NCBI GenBank assembly: GCA_964019695.1
Contig: OZ026524.1
Location: 62,379,066-62,443,065 of the forward strand
Direction of reading: 5' to 3'
Origin: Loripinus fragilis
Lineage: Eukaryota > Mollusca > Bivalvia > Lucinida > Lucinidae
DNA: 64,000 nucleotides
Shown: in pieces, positions 56,048-64,000 of the stretch
Layout: every line of letters begins with the position of its first letter
How positions within the stretch are numbered: the first letter of the stretch is position 1
Notes under the pieces: generated by a model
Seen by the model: the letters and a program-made list of their open reading frames with translations, nothing else
Told to the model about the DNA's origin: nothing
The model's database searches: none
Program-made: the position numbers and the translations under genes

Positions 56048-57042
56048 AAAAAAAAAAAGTTATTTATAATGAGTTCAAACGACTCCGGTTACACCAAGAC
56101 GACCGCCATGCTGATATGGCTCTCGGGGGGGGGGGGGGGGGGGGGACTTGAGGGTTAATTTGGTACGGAAGTGCGAGCCAGTTTTTTTAAACCTGTCCCA
56201 ATCATATTCCTAGTCTTCGAAAAAAGTGACCTATTCATATACTTGATTTAACAAAATGTTAACATATTCATATACTGTTCTTTGATTTTTATATACCCTC
56301 TTTGCTGTCCGTAAACAAAGTTAACAAATAAATATAACAATTTTGGTTTCTGAGCTGAATATCTGAGCAAATATATGAGTATTTTCAAACAGGGATGTCA
56401 GAAAATGGGACCATTCATATAACCGTGAATGATAAAAAAACTGGGTCAGTCATATACTTTTTCTTAGAAAAATGGGGCTTATCGTATCCTGGCAGCACTG
56501 AAAAGGGGGCTATTCGGCACGCACATCCGTACTTAGTAACTATGTCATATACCCGAGATATGGCTTCTTCTCCAGAAATTTTGTAGATCTACTTGAAGTT
56601 GAAATGTGTTATGAAATATGCTCGGCTCTTGTATCTATATATGCTAACTATTTACTATGTTGGGAGAGGACGATATACTGTTGTTATAACTTCTGCTGTT
56701 TTATGCAATAAAATATGTTTAATCTAAATAAATGAATATATTATTTTGTTCACATTTGATATAGCGAACCGGTTACGGTACTAAATCACGGTATCGGAAA
56801 ACCGTACACAACCGTCATTTTCCGTAGATTCGGGCCGTATCCATTCGGCTGTTGCCGTATGTCTGGCCGAATTCGGTTCGGTTACAGCTTTTAGCCACAA
56901 CCCTTGGGTGAACCGCAGCTAAAAACATGATCGCCACGTCCAAACTCCCCGGCCAATTATGTTCAAACGCACGCATGTCATTAATTCGGTTTTGTTTATT
57001 GAAGTGACATCTCACACTCAGATGACATCCCATTTTGAGCAA
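56048..57042. other. Intergenic upstream of MED12
   Basis: A G20-like run at 56127-56145; otherwise anonymous. The proximal part probably includes MED12 promoter sequence displaced by the Mutator-like insertion. Confidence 0.4.
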
Positions 57043-57053
57043 CCAATCAATGC

Positions 57054-57661
57054 GGTCCGTAGAATTACCGAAAACCACACATTTACCGAAAACCACCAAA
57101 AACCACCGAAAACCACCTAAAAAAATCAAGTTTTTAGGGGAATTATGCCATACTAGTATTTGTTTTTTATTAGTTAAGGTTTAAATATATATTATTTATG
57201 ATATTTTATTACAAGGTATATGTTGAGGCCACTTTATCATGGTATAGTTGTTTTTTGATTTTCGGCCTGCCGCTGTACGTTTTAAAGCATTTAATTAGGT
57301 ATAAGAGAGAGGCAAATTTGATTTATTTTATCCATCTTATTCAATATACTGCTATAAACATCTTATTATCAAAAACAAATACTTCAAGAACAAAGTAACT
57401 TATTATATCAGCTATTCGGATTGGTTTTCGGCGATTGCTTTTGGTTTTCGGTAGATGCGATACATTTTAAACGATCAAAAAAGGCATATTAAAGATGGCT
57501 TCATTATTTTTTTTCTATCCATCCTACTAAATATACTTATATATAAACATAAACTACTAAAAACAAATACTAGGAGGGTATAATTCCCTATAAATATGAT
57601 TTTTTAAGTGGTTTTCGGTGGTTTTCGGTTAATGCGTGGTTTTCGGTAATTCTACGGACCC
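57054..57661. mobile_element. 608-bp Mutator-like MITE in the MED12 5' flank
   Basis: The arms start GGTCCGTAGAATTACCGAAA and are mirrored at the right end (ttcggtaattctacggacc). They extend about 120 bp, including repeated CCGAAAACCACC and 'actagtatttgtttttt'. CCAATCAATG flanks both sides (57043-57052, 57662-57671), a 10-bp duplication within the usual Mutator range. There is no ORF. Confidence 0.8.
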
Positions 57662-57671
57662 CAATCAATGT

Positions 57672-57782
57672 AAATTATTATGAGATAAACACCAATCCCC
57701 ATCCCGGTTCTTACACACACTCACAATACCGTTCTTCTAATTTATCATAATAATTATTTTTGAACCAGTCAAAAATGAAAAA
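57672..57782 (+). promoter_or_regulatory. Probable MED12 5' UTR/proximal promoter
   Basis: The 111 bp between the Mutator-like element and the MED12 ATG are non-coding. The ATG context is 'gaaaaaATGG' (A at -3, G at +4), a good initiation context. A CCAAT word stands at both copies of the flanking duplication. No TATA box is evident. The transcription start cannot be placed from sequence. Confidence 0.4.
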
Positions 57783-57875
57783 ATGGCCGCTTATCCGAGT
57801 CAAGATTCAAGGCCTTTGAAAAAAGCTCGATTAGGACCTCCAGATGTTTATCCACAGGATGCAAAACAAAAAGAA
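57783..57875 (+). CDS. MED12: MED12 exon 1 (coding part)
   Basis: Encodes 31 residues, [31 protein letters not shown], ending before a GT donor (gtcagt). MED12 is the large Mediator kinase-module subunit that binds and activates cyclin C-CDK8 in the nucleus. Its extreme N-terminus does the activating. The human start is [33 protein letters not shown], so the core differs at only two positions, and the exon ends at the same codon (E33 in human). This is the N-terminal fragment only; the family is about 2,000 residues and the rest lies to the right. The start codon is fixed by homology and by the good context. The donor +3 base is C, slightly unusual. Confidence 0.95.
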
Positions 57876-58394
57876 GTCAGTCCATTCATATTTTTCCTTT
57901 CATATGTCAAAAATTTATCTCTTTTTTTTTATTCAGCAACTGAATACGAAGTAATTTTCTGTAACGTATTAGATCTAATTCGTTAGTATCTTAATTTCGG
58001 AATCTTTACTGGCAGCGAATATACAACAACAACAATCAAAACTGATAATTACGCCTCTCTAATTTGAGATCATCACGTAAAACTCATGACCACATCTAAC
58101 CAGCGCTCTAACTTAACAACTGTACTTTACCTCAAATTGGTGATGATGCTTCCAGAGCTCGGTTAGTAGCTGGATGGGTATCCCAGGCATTGGAGCGGGG
58201 GTGAATGGGTTGTTGCGCTCATCCTGGGTACATCAATACTACAGCTTTATGTAACATCAGGCTGAAGAGCTCTGCTGAGATACTCGTAGAAAATAATGCC
58301 AGACGCTTGTTAAAAAGCATTCAAAAATCACGAAATTTTAATCAGTGATATGTCCATATGTGCCGTTTCATGTGTCATTCACATCAACCAAATC

Positions 58395-59192
58395 ACAATG
58401 AAAACCAATAACTCACTAAAATTCATTAAACGCAACATCCAGACCATTAACCCTAAACTAAAAGAGTCAGCATACAAGACATACGTCCGTCCCTTAGTTG
58501 AATATGCGGCCTCTGTATTGGACCCCTGGCAGAAAAAATACATAAACAAAATTGAAATGATTCAACACAGGGCCATAAGATACATATTCAATGATTATAG
58601 CTTCACTAGTAGTGTAAGTAATATGTTATCTAAGCTTAACCTTCCAACACTTGAGAAACGCAGACAAATTTCATCTCTCACTATGTTTTATAAAATCAAG
58701 CATCACTTAGTTAATATTCCATTTCCAGACAATATTCAGCCATCCATGAGATCCAGATATACATTTCCTCGATCTAGGATAAACATTCATAGATACTCAT
58801 TTTTTCCCAGAACTGCTAAACTTTGGAACAATCTCCCACCTGACCTTTGTAACAGTCCTGACCTCGGATCATTCCGAGCAGGGCTCCTCAAAACTCTTTA
58901 AAAAACTGATAAAAACTCATCATCCTCATATTCATCAATTTCAACCTCATTAAACATTTTCATTACCCATTATATAAACACCATTCATGATGCCTTCCTC
59001 TTGTTTTTCTACACAGTCATGTTGATTTCTCAGCTCAAAAACCAGAAAATAACAAAATTCTAAAAACTTGTGAATAAAAATTGTTTTTGATTTTATTTCT
59101 TTTTTTCGAAACCGTCATTTGCGCACGCTGCGCACTCCATGTAATACTCACTAGAGGTGTTTGGAGTACCTGGCAGATTCAGATTCAGATTC
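58395..59192 (+). mobile_element. 5'-truncated LINE (RT C-terminal domain, ATTCAG tail) in MED12 intron 1
   Basis: The reading frame has HINQITMKTNNSLKFIKRN, YVRPLVEYAASVLDPWQKK, KIEMIQHRAIRYIFNDYSF, LPTLEKRRQISSLTMFYKI, and ends ...SFRAGLLKTL at about 58899. This is the thumb and C-terminal region of a CR1/Jockey-type ORF2. The 3' UTR ends in 'gattcagattcagattc' (about 59174-59192). There are no internal stops, so the insertion is fairly recent. The N-terminal part and endonuclease are absent. Confidence 0.85.
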
Positions 59193-60770
59193 ATTTGAGT
59201 AACTCATACACCAAATTTGGTTGAATTCCAGAAGAAAATAATTTTTGACCCGCCTAACTCTCCAGGCGACGGAATGAAAATCCCGTCTGATGTTTTATAT
59301 CTTTATACCCCGCCACTAAAGTGTGGCGAGGTATTATGTTATACCCTTCGGTGTCTGTCCGTCTGTCCGTCCGTCCGTCTGTCCGTCCGTCCGTCCGTCC
59401 GTGCTCACCATTTCCGATCGATAACTTGAGTATTTATTCACGGAATTTTTTCAAATTTTGCATACATATTGTTATCGGCGATGAGGGGTATGGGATTGTT
59501 AATGGGCAAAATCCGTCCATTTTTAACGGAGTTACTGCCCTTTTTCGTATTGGAAAAATGGTTTCTGGCCTGTTATTCCTTTACTGTTCATGATATCTGA
59601 ATGAAACTTCACAGATATGTTGCACATCAAAGGTTACATATTGTGACTAAGGACCGTCACTCTGACCTTCCCAGTTTGTGAGTTATCTGCCCTTGATAGG
59701 TCTGAAAAAAGGTTTTTGACCTATTGTTCCTTTACTATGTGGAATATCTGAATATAACTTCACAGATATGTTTCACATCAAAGGTAACATATTGTGACTA
59801 AGAACCGTCACTCTTACCTTTCCCGTTTGTGAGTTATCCGCCCTTGATTGAATTAAAAAATGTTTTTTACCCATAGTTCCTTTACTATGTGGAATATTTA
59901 AATGAAACTTTACAGATATGTTTCACATCAAAGGTTACATACTGTGACAAAGAACCATCACTCTTACCTTTCTCTTTCATGAGTTATCTGCCCTTGATTG
60001 ATCTGAAAAATGGTTTTTGACCTGTAGTTCATTTACTATATGGAATATCTGAATGAAACTTCACAGATATGTTGATCATCAAAGGTTACATATTGTGACT
60101 AAGGATCTTCACTCTTACCTTTCCAGTTCATGAGTTATCTGCCCTTGATTGATCTGAAAAATGGTTTTTGACCTGTAGTTCATTTACTATATGGAATATC
60201 TGAATGAAACTTCACAGATATGTTGAACATCAAAGGTTACACATTTTTAGTAAGATTCGTCACCCTTACCTTTCCAGTTCATGAGTTATCTGCCCTTGAT
60301 TGATCTGAAAAATGGTTTTTGACCTGTAGTTCATTTACTATATGGAGTATCTGAATGAAACTTCACAGATATGTTGACCATCAAAGGTTACATATTGTGA
60401 CTAAGGACGTCATATCACTGTCTATCTCAGTTCTGTTGCTATTTAGGCATTATATATCTCACAAAATAACTTTTGGTGCCCCCAGCAGTGGCGGGGTATT
60501 CTGCAGTGCTTGCGGTGCTTTTATTCATTTGTGAGAAGACACACAAAGTTTGGTATAAAAATATTTGAAATCGACTTAGTAATTGAAATTTAATGATATT
60601 TGACCTTTTGGCCCCTCCCCAGGGCTCCAGGGGGCGGGGGAAAAAATTGTGCTGTTGCGCCAAATGTGTTTGGATTTCGTCCAATTGTTTTGGAGGAGAT
60701 AGTTTGACTGACGGACAGACCGAGGCGATTGCAATATCCCCATCACTTTTTTAAAAAAGCGTGGGGATAA
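59193..60770 (+). mobile_element. Pearl-like element 2 family, second copy, split by another element
   Basis: Left part 59193-59305: 'gagtaactcatacaccaaat', 'ggaatgaaaatcccgtctga'. Right part from about 60523: 'catttgtgagaagacacac', 'aaagtttggtataaaaata', 'tgacggacagaccgagg', 'cgattgcaatatcccc' and AGCGTGGGGAT. The parts are collinear with 38267-38960. The gap between them is filled exactly by the element at 59306. Confidence 0.8.
59306..60522 (-). mobile_element. Pearl-like element 3, nested in the previous element
   Basis: TACCCCGCCACT (59306-59317) is mirrored at 60487-60498. Read on the minus strand, the order is tandem core, (GGAC)n (about 59395-59345), a short linker and a terminal hairpin TACCTCGCCAC...GTGGCGGGGTA. 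That is the same architecture as 35252-36830, with unrelated sequence. The core has six ~150-bp units ('catcaaaggttacatattg' at about 59625, 59776, 59926, 60077, 60228, 60379). Confidence 0.8.
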
Positions 60771-61055
60771 CAACCAATGTCCTGAAAAAAATGTGTAGAA
60801 GCTTGAAATCTGCCTTTTTAAATGGAGTTGAAACTCAAAGGTAACTATTATTTTCTTATTTTATAATATGTTAACTCTTTGCTCACTAGTGGCGAGTTTT
60901 GTGGTCTGCTGATTACCTTTGCAAACAGTTTGGGCCCAGATCAGGACCAATATTCTGTTGGTCTTGATTTTTGAAAAGAATAATTTTTTAAAAAGTCAGC
61001 AGACGACAAAAAAAATCTTGAAAAATTACCCAACATGCAATGATTTTTTTTCAGG
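60771..61055 (+). other. MED12 intron 1, 3' end
   Basis: AT-rich, leading into a polypyrimidine tract and acceptor 'ttttttttcag' at 61045-61055. Confidence 0.6.
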
Positions 61056-61118
61056 ATGAACTCAATTCTACCAGTGTTAAACTTGGCTTCAGCAATATGC
61101 CACACTTTGTTGATGAGG
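61056..61118 (+). CDS. MED12: MED12 exon 2
   Basis: Between the acceptor 'tttttttcag' and the strong donor 'gtaagt', 63 nt (phase 0 both ends) encode DELNSTSVKLGFSN-MPHFVDE. This aligns with human MED12 residues 34-55, [22 protein letters not shown]. The Gly in LGF/QGF corresponds to human G44, a position known for recurrent leiomyoma mutations and part of the segment that activates CDK8. Human exon 2 continues past this point; here an extra intron follows the DE. Confidence 0.95.
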
Positions 61119-61324
61119 TAAGTCAAAGTACCCTAGACAGACCATACAATTTTTTTTAAATATACTTTACCTTTCCCCGAATTTGATCATATACCCCCCC
61201 CCCCCCCCAAAAAAAAAAAAAAAACAAAAAAACCCCCAAAAAACAACAACAACAACACAAAAACAACAACCCTGAATATTCAGTGTCATATGTATGGAAC
61301 CAGTCTGCTCTATAAATAAAACAA

Positions 61325-61535
61325 AAAATACATATGGGAGGGCAGTGGCTCAGTGGTAGAGTGCTTGACTTGACCGAAGGGCCGCGGGTTCGAGCCTCAC
61401 CGGCATCACTGCATTGTGTCATTGAGCAAGACACATTAATCCTAGCTTAGTACTAGTTCAACCCAGGAAGACCCGTCCCTACATAACTGATAGATTGTTG
61501 ATGGGTTGTAAAGAATCAAATAAAACAAAACAAAC
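61325..61535 (+). repeat. tRNA-derived SINE family S, full length, in MED12 intron 2
   Basis: GTGGCTCAGTGGTAGAGTGC (A box), GCGGGTTCGAGCCTC (B box), then 'attgagcaagacacatta', 'gaagacccgtccctacata', 'gattgttgatggg', and the 3' tail 'aaagaatcaaataaaac'. Confidence 0.9.
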
Positions 61536-61724
61536 ATGACTAATACATTCTTCCATCTGATTTCATGTATACAATGATCCTGCAGTGGTTTATTTTACAT
61601 ATCAAGGGGTCACAGGTTAGAATTTCCAAGTTAAATATATTTCAGTCCCTGAAGAAAGCCAACAATGCAGACCCTCAGCAGTGAATAAGCAGAGGGAGAC
61701 TAGGGAGAAATAATGGTCCTAGGG

Positions 61725-62106
61725 CAGGGCCTTTTCAACCTAGGGGCCGAATTTCGGCCACATTCCCAATCAAAGAATAGTAACCTTTTTCCCAATACCA
61801 TGTCTGATTTTCCCAATTAAGAAAAGTAAAAAAAAAAAAAAAAAAAATTTTTTTTTTTTACTTTTTCTTTAAAGACCCCTTCTACTTATGAGAAACAATG
61901 ACCCATATCAGAATGATACTCAAATACTTGTGCTTAAGTGCTATGCTTGGCATAATACAATCTAAAATAACTTGATTTTGAGGATATATTTTACTACCCT
62001 TGTAATGTTCCATTTCGTTAATTTCTCCCAACTTTGATGTTAAGTCGATCATTTTTTCCCAATTTTGGCCAGGGGCCTTTTCCCAAAATTGCTGGCAAAG
62101 GCCCTG
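61725..62106. mobile_element. 382-bp MITE, family G, copy 2 (5-bp target duplication)
   Basis: Starts CAGGGCCTTTTCAACC and ends GGCAAAGGCCCTG, flanked by TAGGG (61720-61724, 62107-62111). Shares 'ggggccgaatttcggcc' and repeated 'ttcccaat' with 40154-40538. It lies in MED12 intron 2. Confidence 0.85.
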
Positions 62107-62285
62107 TAGGGGCTGAAATTTTGCAAACAAAATACATATGGAAAACACAAAGGGAGGCTGCATGTATGCAAAAGAAGCTGGTCACTTTTACAAGAGTTAT
62201 TGAACATTAGTTCACACACATTTACATTTTACTACATTGATGTACCATACAAGATTTGATATAGACTAAGACAACCTTAAAAATA

Positions 62286-62741
62286 TTTTGTTTCCCCTTA
62301 CCCGACCCTGTTTTACCGGTATGGGTTGGTCGGTCTGAAATTTTTTTTAACTTCTCAAATTGGATACCCATTATGCTTAATTGTATACAGTAAAGCCTGT
62401 CTTAAGAGGCCACTCAACAAAAGACATAAAATTGTTTGTTTTATCAAGACTGATTTTCGCATAATGCAGGTCAAAAGTGTTGCAGAATGCTCCAACATTC
62501 TGCAATACTTTCGATCTGCATTTAGCACTCATTTGTCATTTTAGGCAGGTTTTACTGCATAGTCCTATTATAGGCAATAGAATTAAATAAACAAACATTT
62601 TGCAAAGATAACACTGTTTACAATGGACACTTCTCTAAGTTTGCAATGAAATTTTAAAAAAAATTCTTGAATGAAAATTGAAATAATAATTTTTGAGTAG
62701 GGGCTTTTTTTCAGGGTCGGTCGGGTAAGGGGAAACAAATA
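62286..62741. mobile_element. Inverted-repeat element in MED12 intron 2 with a nested MITE
   Basis: TTTGTTTCCCCTTACCCGACC-CTG at about 62288 is mirrored by 'cgggtaaggggaaacaaa' at about 62722-62740. It contains the mariner-like MITE at 62388. Confidence 0.65.
62388..62557. mobile_element. 170-bp Tc1/mariner-like MITE
   Basis: Ends CAGTAAAGCCTGTCTTAA / ATTTTAGGCAGGTTTTACTG. TA precedes the left end; the right flank is CA, possibly a mutated TA. The interior palindrome is 'gcagaatg-ctcca-acattctgc'. Decayed relatives appear at about 34803 and 37655. Confidence 0.65.
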
Positions 62742-63128
62742 AAATTTTAATTTAAGCCCTAGAAACACAATTATATAATTAATGCTGAATGAAATTATAC
62801 ATAAACACCGGAAGAATTCTTGCTCAGAATGCCATTCAGCCAAAACTGACGAAAAATTAATTTTAGCAAGCAATTTTAACAAAATACTTCGCTAAAGTAC
62901 ATTGCTACTATATATGAGATTTTTCTCCCATCAAGCTAATGTCAATGAGACTTTTGGCAGAAAAATGAAGCAAATCTCTCAAATAATAGCAAATAGTGAA
63001 TCCCGGAAAATAATCCCTGTGTTACATATTGTATCATTTTTAGAATAGAGAAAATGATGTGTTTAAAGTAACAATTCTTATGTCAGAGCTGGCTGAACTT
63101 TGATTATTTGTCGTTTCTTGTTTTTCAG

Positions 63129-63167
63129 TATGGTTCTGCAAAGAGTGCCAGCATTAGCCAGGAAAAG
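63129..63167 (+). CDS. MED12: MED12 exon 3
   Basis: The acceptor 'tttttcag' is followed by 39 nt (13 codons, phase 0 both ends) and the donor 'gtaaaa'. The product YGSAKSASISQEK aligns with human MED12 HGSAKNVSFNPAK (residues 56-68), the end of human exon 2. The exon is very short, and its identity rests on continuity with exon 2 plus this match. The next exon (start of the human ISSNFSSIIAEK region) is not seen before the right edge. Confidence 0.9.
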
Positions 63168-63214
63168 GTAAAAATAAACAAGGACCATAAGTCCATATAA
63201 CTTATGATAAGTAT

Positions 63215-63402
63215 ATTTCTTCAGCGTAAAATTGTGAATATTTTCTTACCCATCAGTTCTAACATCTGTTATGGGTGCTCAAAAGAACCATCTAATTGAG
63301 ACGGTTCTTTTGAGTACCCACAACATATGTTTTGGTTGAGAAATAAGTCTGAGAAGATTAAATTTTAATGACACACTCTTATCTGGAGGCTTGTATCTTC
63401 AG
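63215..63402 (+). repeat. Hairpin repeat family H copy, MED12 intron 3
   Basis: 'cagcgtaaaattgtgaat', core at about 63260-63331 (GGGTGCTCAAAAGAACC...GGTTCTTTTGAGTACCC), 'gagaaataagtctgagaag', 'cttatctggaggct'. Confidence 0.85.
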
Positions 63403-63449
63403 ACTCTTCTTCACTGGAGGTAATCATAGGGCCAGTTAAGAAACACTTT

Positions 63450-63622
63450 TCAGCGTAAAATTGTGATTATTTTACTATCAATCAGTTTAAACATGTGTTT
63501 TGGGTGCTCAAAAGAACCGTCTCATTGAGACGGTTCTTTTGAGTACCCACAACATATGTGTAGGTTAAGAAATAAGAAAATAATTTTCAGTTACGCACTC
63601 TAATCTGGGGGCCTGGGTAATC
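63450..63622 (+). repeat. Hairpin repeat family H copy, MED12 intron 3
   Basis: 'cagcgtaaaattgtgatta' then a core at about 63489-63560 whose inner stem is perfect (GGTGCTCAAAAGAACCGTC / GACGGTTCTTTTGAGTACC). It then runs through 'agaaataagaaaataatttt' to 'tctgggggcctgg'. This copy has the most regular inner stem. Confidence 0.9.
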
Positions 63623-63704
63623 ACATCATTATGCCAGGAAGTGATAAGTGATTAGACTTATCGTTATGTGCATCATTATGCACATCGTGACAAATAACAA
63701 TGCA

Positions 63705-63870
63705 ATGACATGCCTTGCTGTTCATTGGCATCACTGCATTGACGTGTCCTTGAGCAAGACACGTTAATACCTGCTTAGTACTGGTTCAACCCAGGAAGAT
63801 CTGTCCAGACATAAATGAAAGATTGATGGCTGGGACGTAAAGAATCAAATCAAACAAACAGACAAACATG
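63705..63870 (+). repeat. tRNA-derived SINE family S, 5'-truncated
   Basis: Lacks the tRNA head. Begins 'ggcatcactgcattgacgtg', then 'ccttgagcaagacacgtta' and 'tactggttcaacccagga', ending 'aaagaatcaaatcaaac'. Confidence 0.8.
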
Positions 63871-64000
63871 CTTGCTGTCACAAACTTTATGTTGTCCATT
63901 CACCATGTTCACAAACTAGGTGTAGATCTATAACCCTTAATCCTCCCTAAGCATGAAAATTTAAAATCTCACTTGACTCATCTGAAACATTTCCAACTTC

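Larger units (their letters stand above)
54532..56836. mobile_element. Candidate 2.3-kb element bounded by ~60-bp inverted repeats
   Basis: GAATCTACGGGAAAGTACGG... 'gtacggttttccgatacc' 'gggatttagtac' (54532-54590) is mirrored at about 56777-56836 (ccgtgatttagtacc on the minus strand) at roughly 80% identity. The interior includes a family M MITE and a 53-bp satellite. No target duplication was found, so the boundaries are uncertain. Confidence 0.5.

Noticed and set aside
63489..63560. Calling family H hairpins microRNA genes
   Set aside because: Copies are dispersed, flanked by shared repeat sequence, and have uncompensated stem differences. No mature-miRNA evidence is available.

Overview
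The window is eukaryotic, and its repeat content points to a mollusc, most likely a bivalve. It is AT-rich, with very short exons separated by kilobase introns, tRNA-derived SINEs, many short inverted-repeat DNA transposons, degraded LINEs, and composite elements that combine a tandem-repeat core, a (GGAC)n microsatellite and a terminal hairpin. That last architecture is the one known from bivalve 'pearl'-type elements. The species assignment is inference. No operons, bacterial genes or CRISPR arrays are present.

Three stretches look like host coding sequence. (1) The 5' end of MED12 (Mediator kinase-module subunit) lies on the + strand. Exon 1 is 57783-57875, exon 2 is 61056-61118 and exon 3 is 63129-63167; the gene runs off the right edge. 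The N-terminal motif [17 protein letters not shown] is almost unchanged from vertebrates. Exons 2 and 3 together correspond to the single human exon 2. (2) An unidentified minus-strand gene has three phase-compatible exons (34758-34567, 31930-31765, 30462-30370). (3) An ORF with a CxxC...CxxC zinc-binding domain (10055-10805, + strand) is split by a 229-bp MITE. Excising the MITE with one TTA target copy rejoins the reading frame exactly.

Layout. 1-7.6 kb: a G-tract repeat, a 317-bp MITE and a 5.68-kb DNA transposon (1931-7610) holding two copies of a dispersed repeat (family B). 7.8-13.9 kb: a tRNA-like SINE head, the MITE-split ORF and a cluster of poly-G repeats. 14-18 kb: minisatellites, a 327-bp MITE and a compound microsatellite. 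18.4-26 kb: four DNA transposons with readable target-site duplications, one carrying a seven-unit internal tandem array and one carrying a BED zinc-finger relic. 27.5-29.6 kb: LINE fragments. 30-35 kb: the minus-strand gene with hairpin repeats, SINEs and a foldback element in its introns. 35.2-40.6 kb: two pearl-like elements, one with ten ERE-bearing monomers, plus 5-bp-TSD MITEs and a MITE-split LINE. 42-48 kb: palindromes, a foldback element, LINE 3' parts and a degraded ORF. 48-57 kb: dispersed repeats, a 53-bp satellite and further inverted repeats. 57-64 kb: a Mutator-like element about 110 bp upstream of the MED12 start codon, then MED12 exons separated by repeat-filled introns, including one pearl-like element nested in another.

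Most of the sequence is therefore transposon debris around small exons. The clearest patterns are a recurring structural class of DNA transposon (termini CAGG, 5-bp target duplications) seen in five elements of four families, and TE insertions that hit coding or promoter-proximal sequence.
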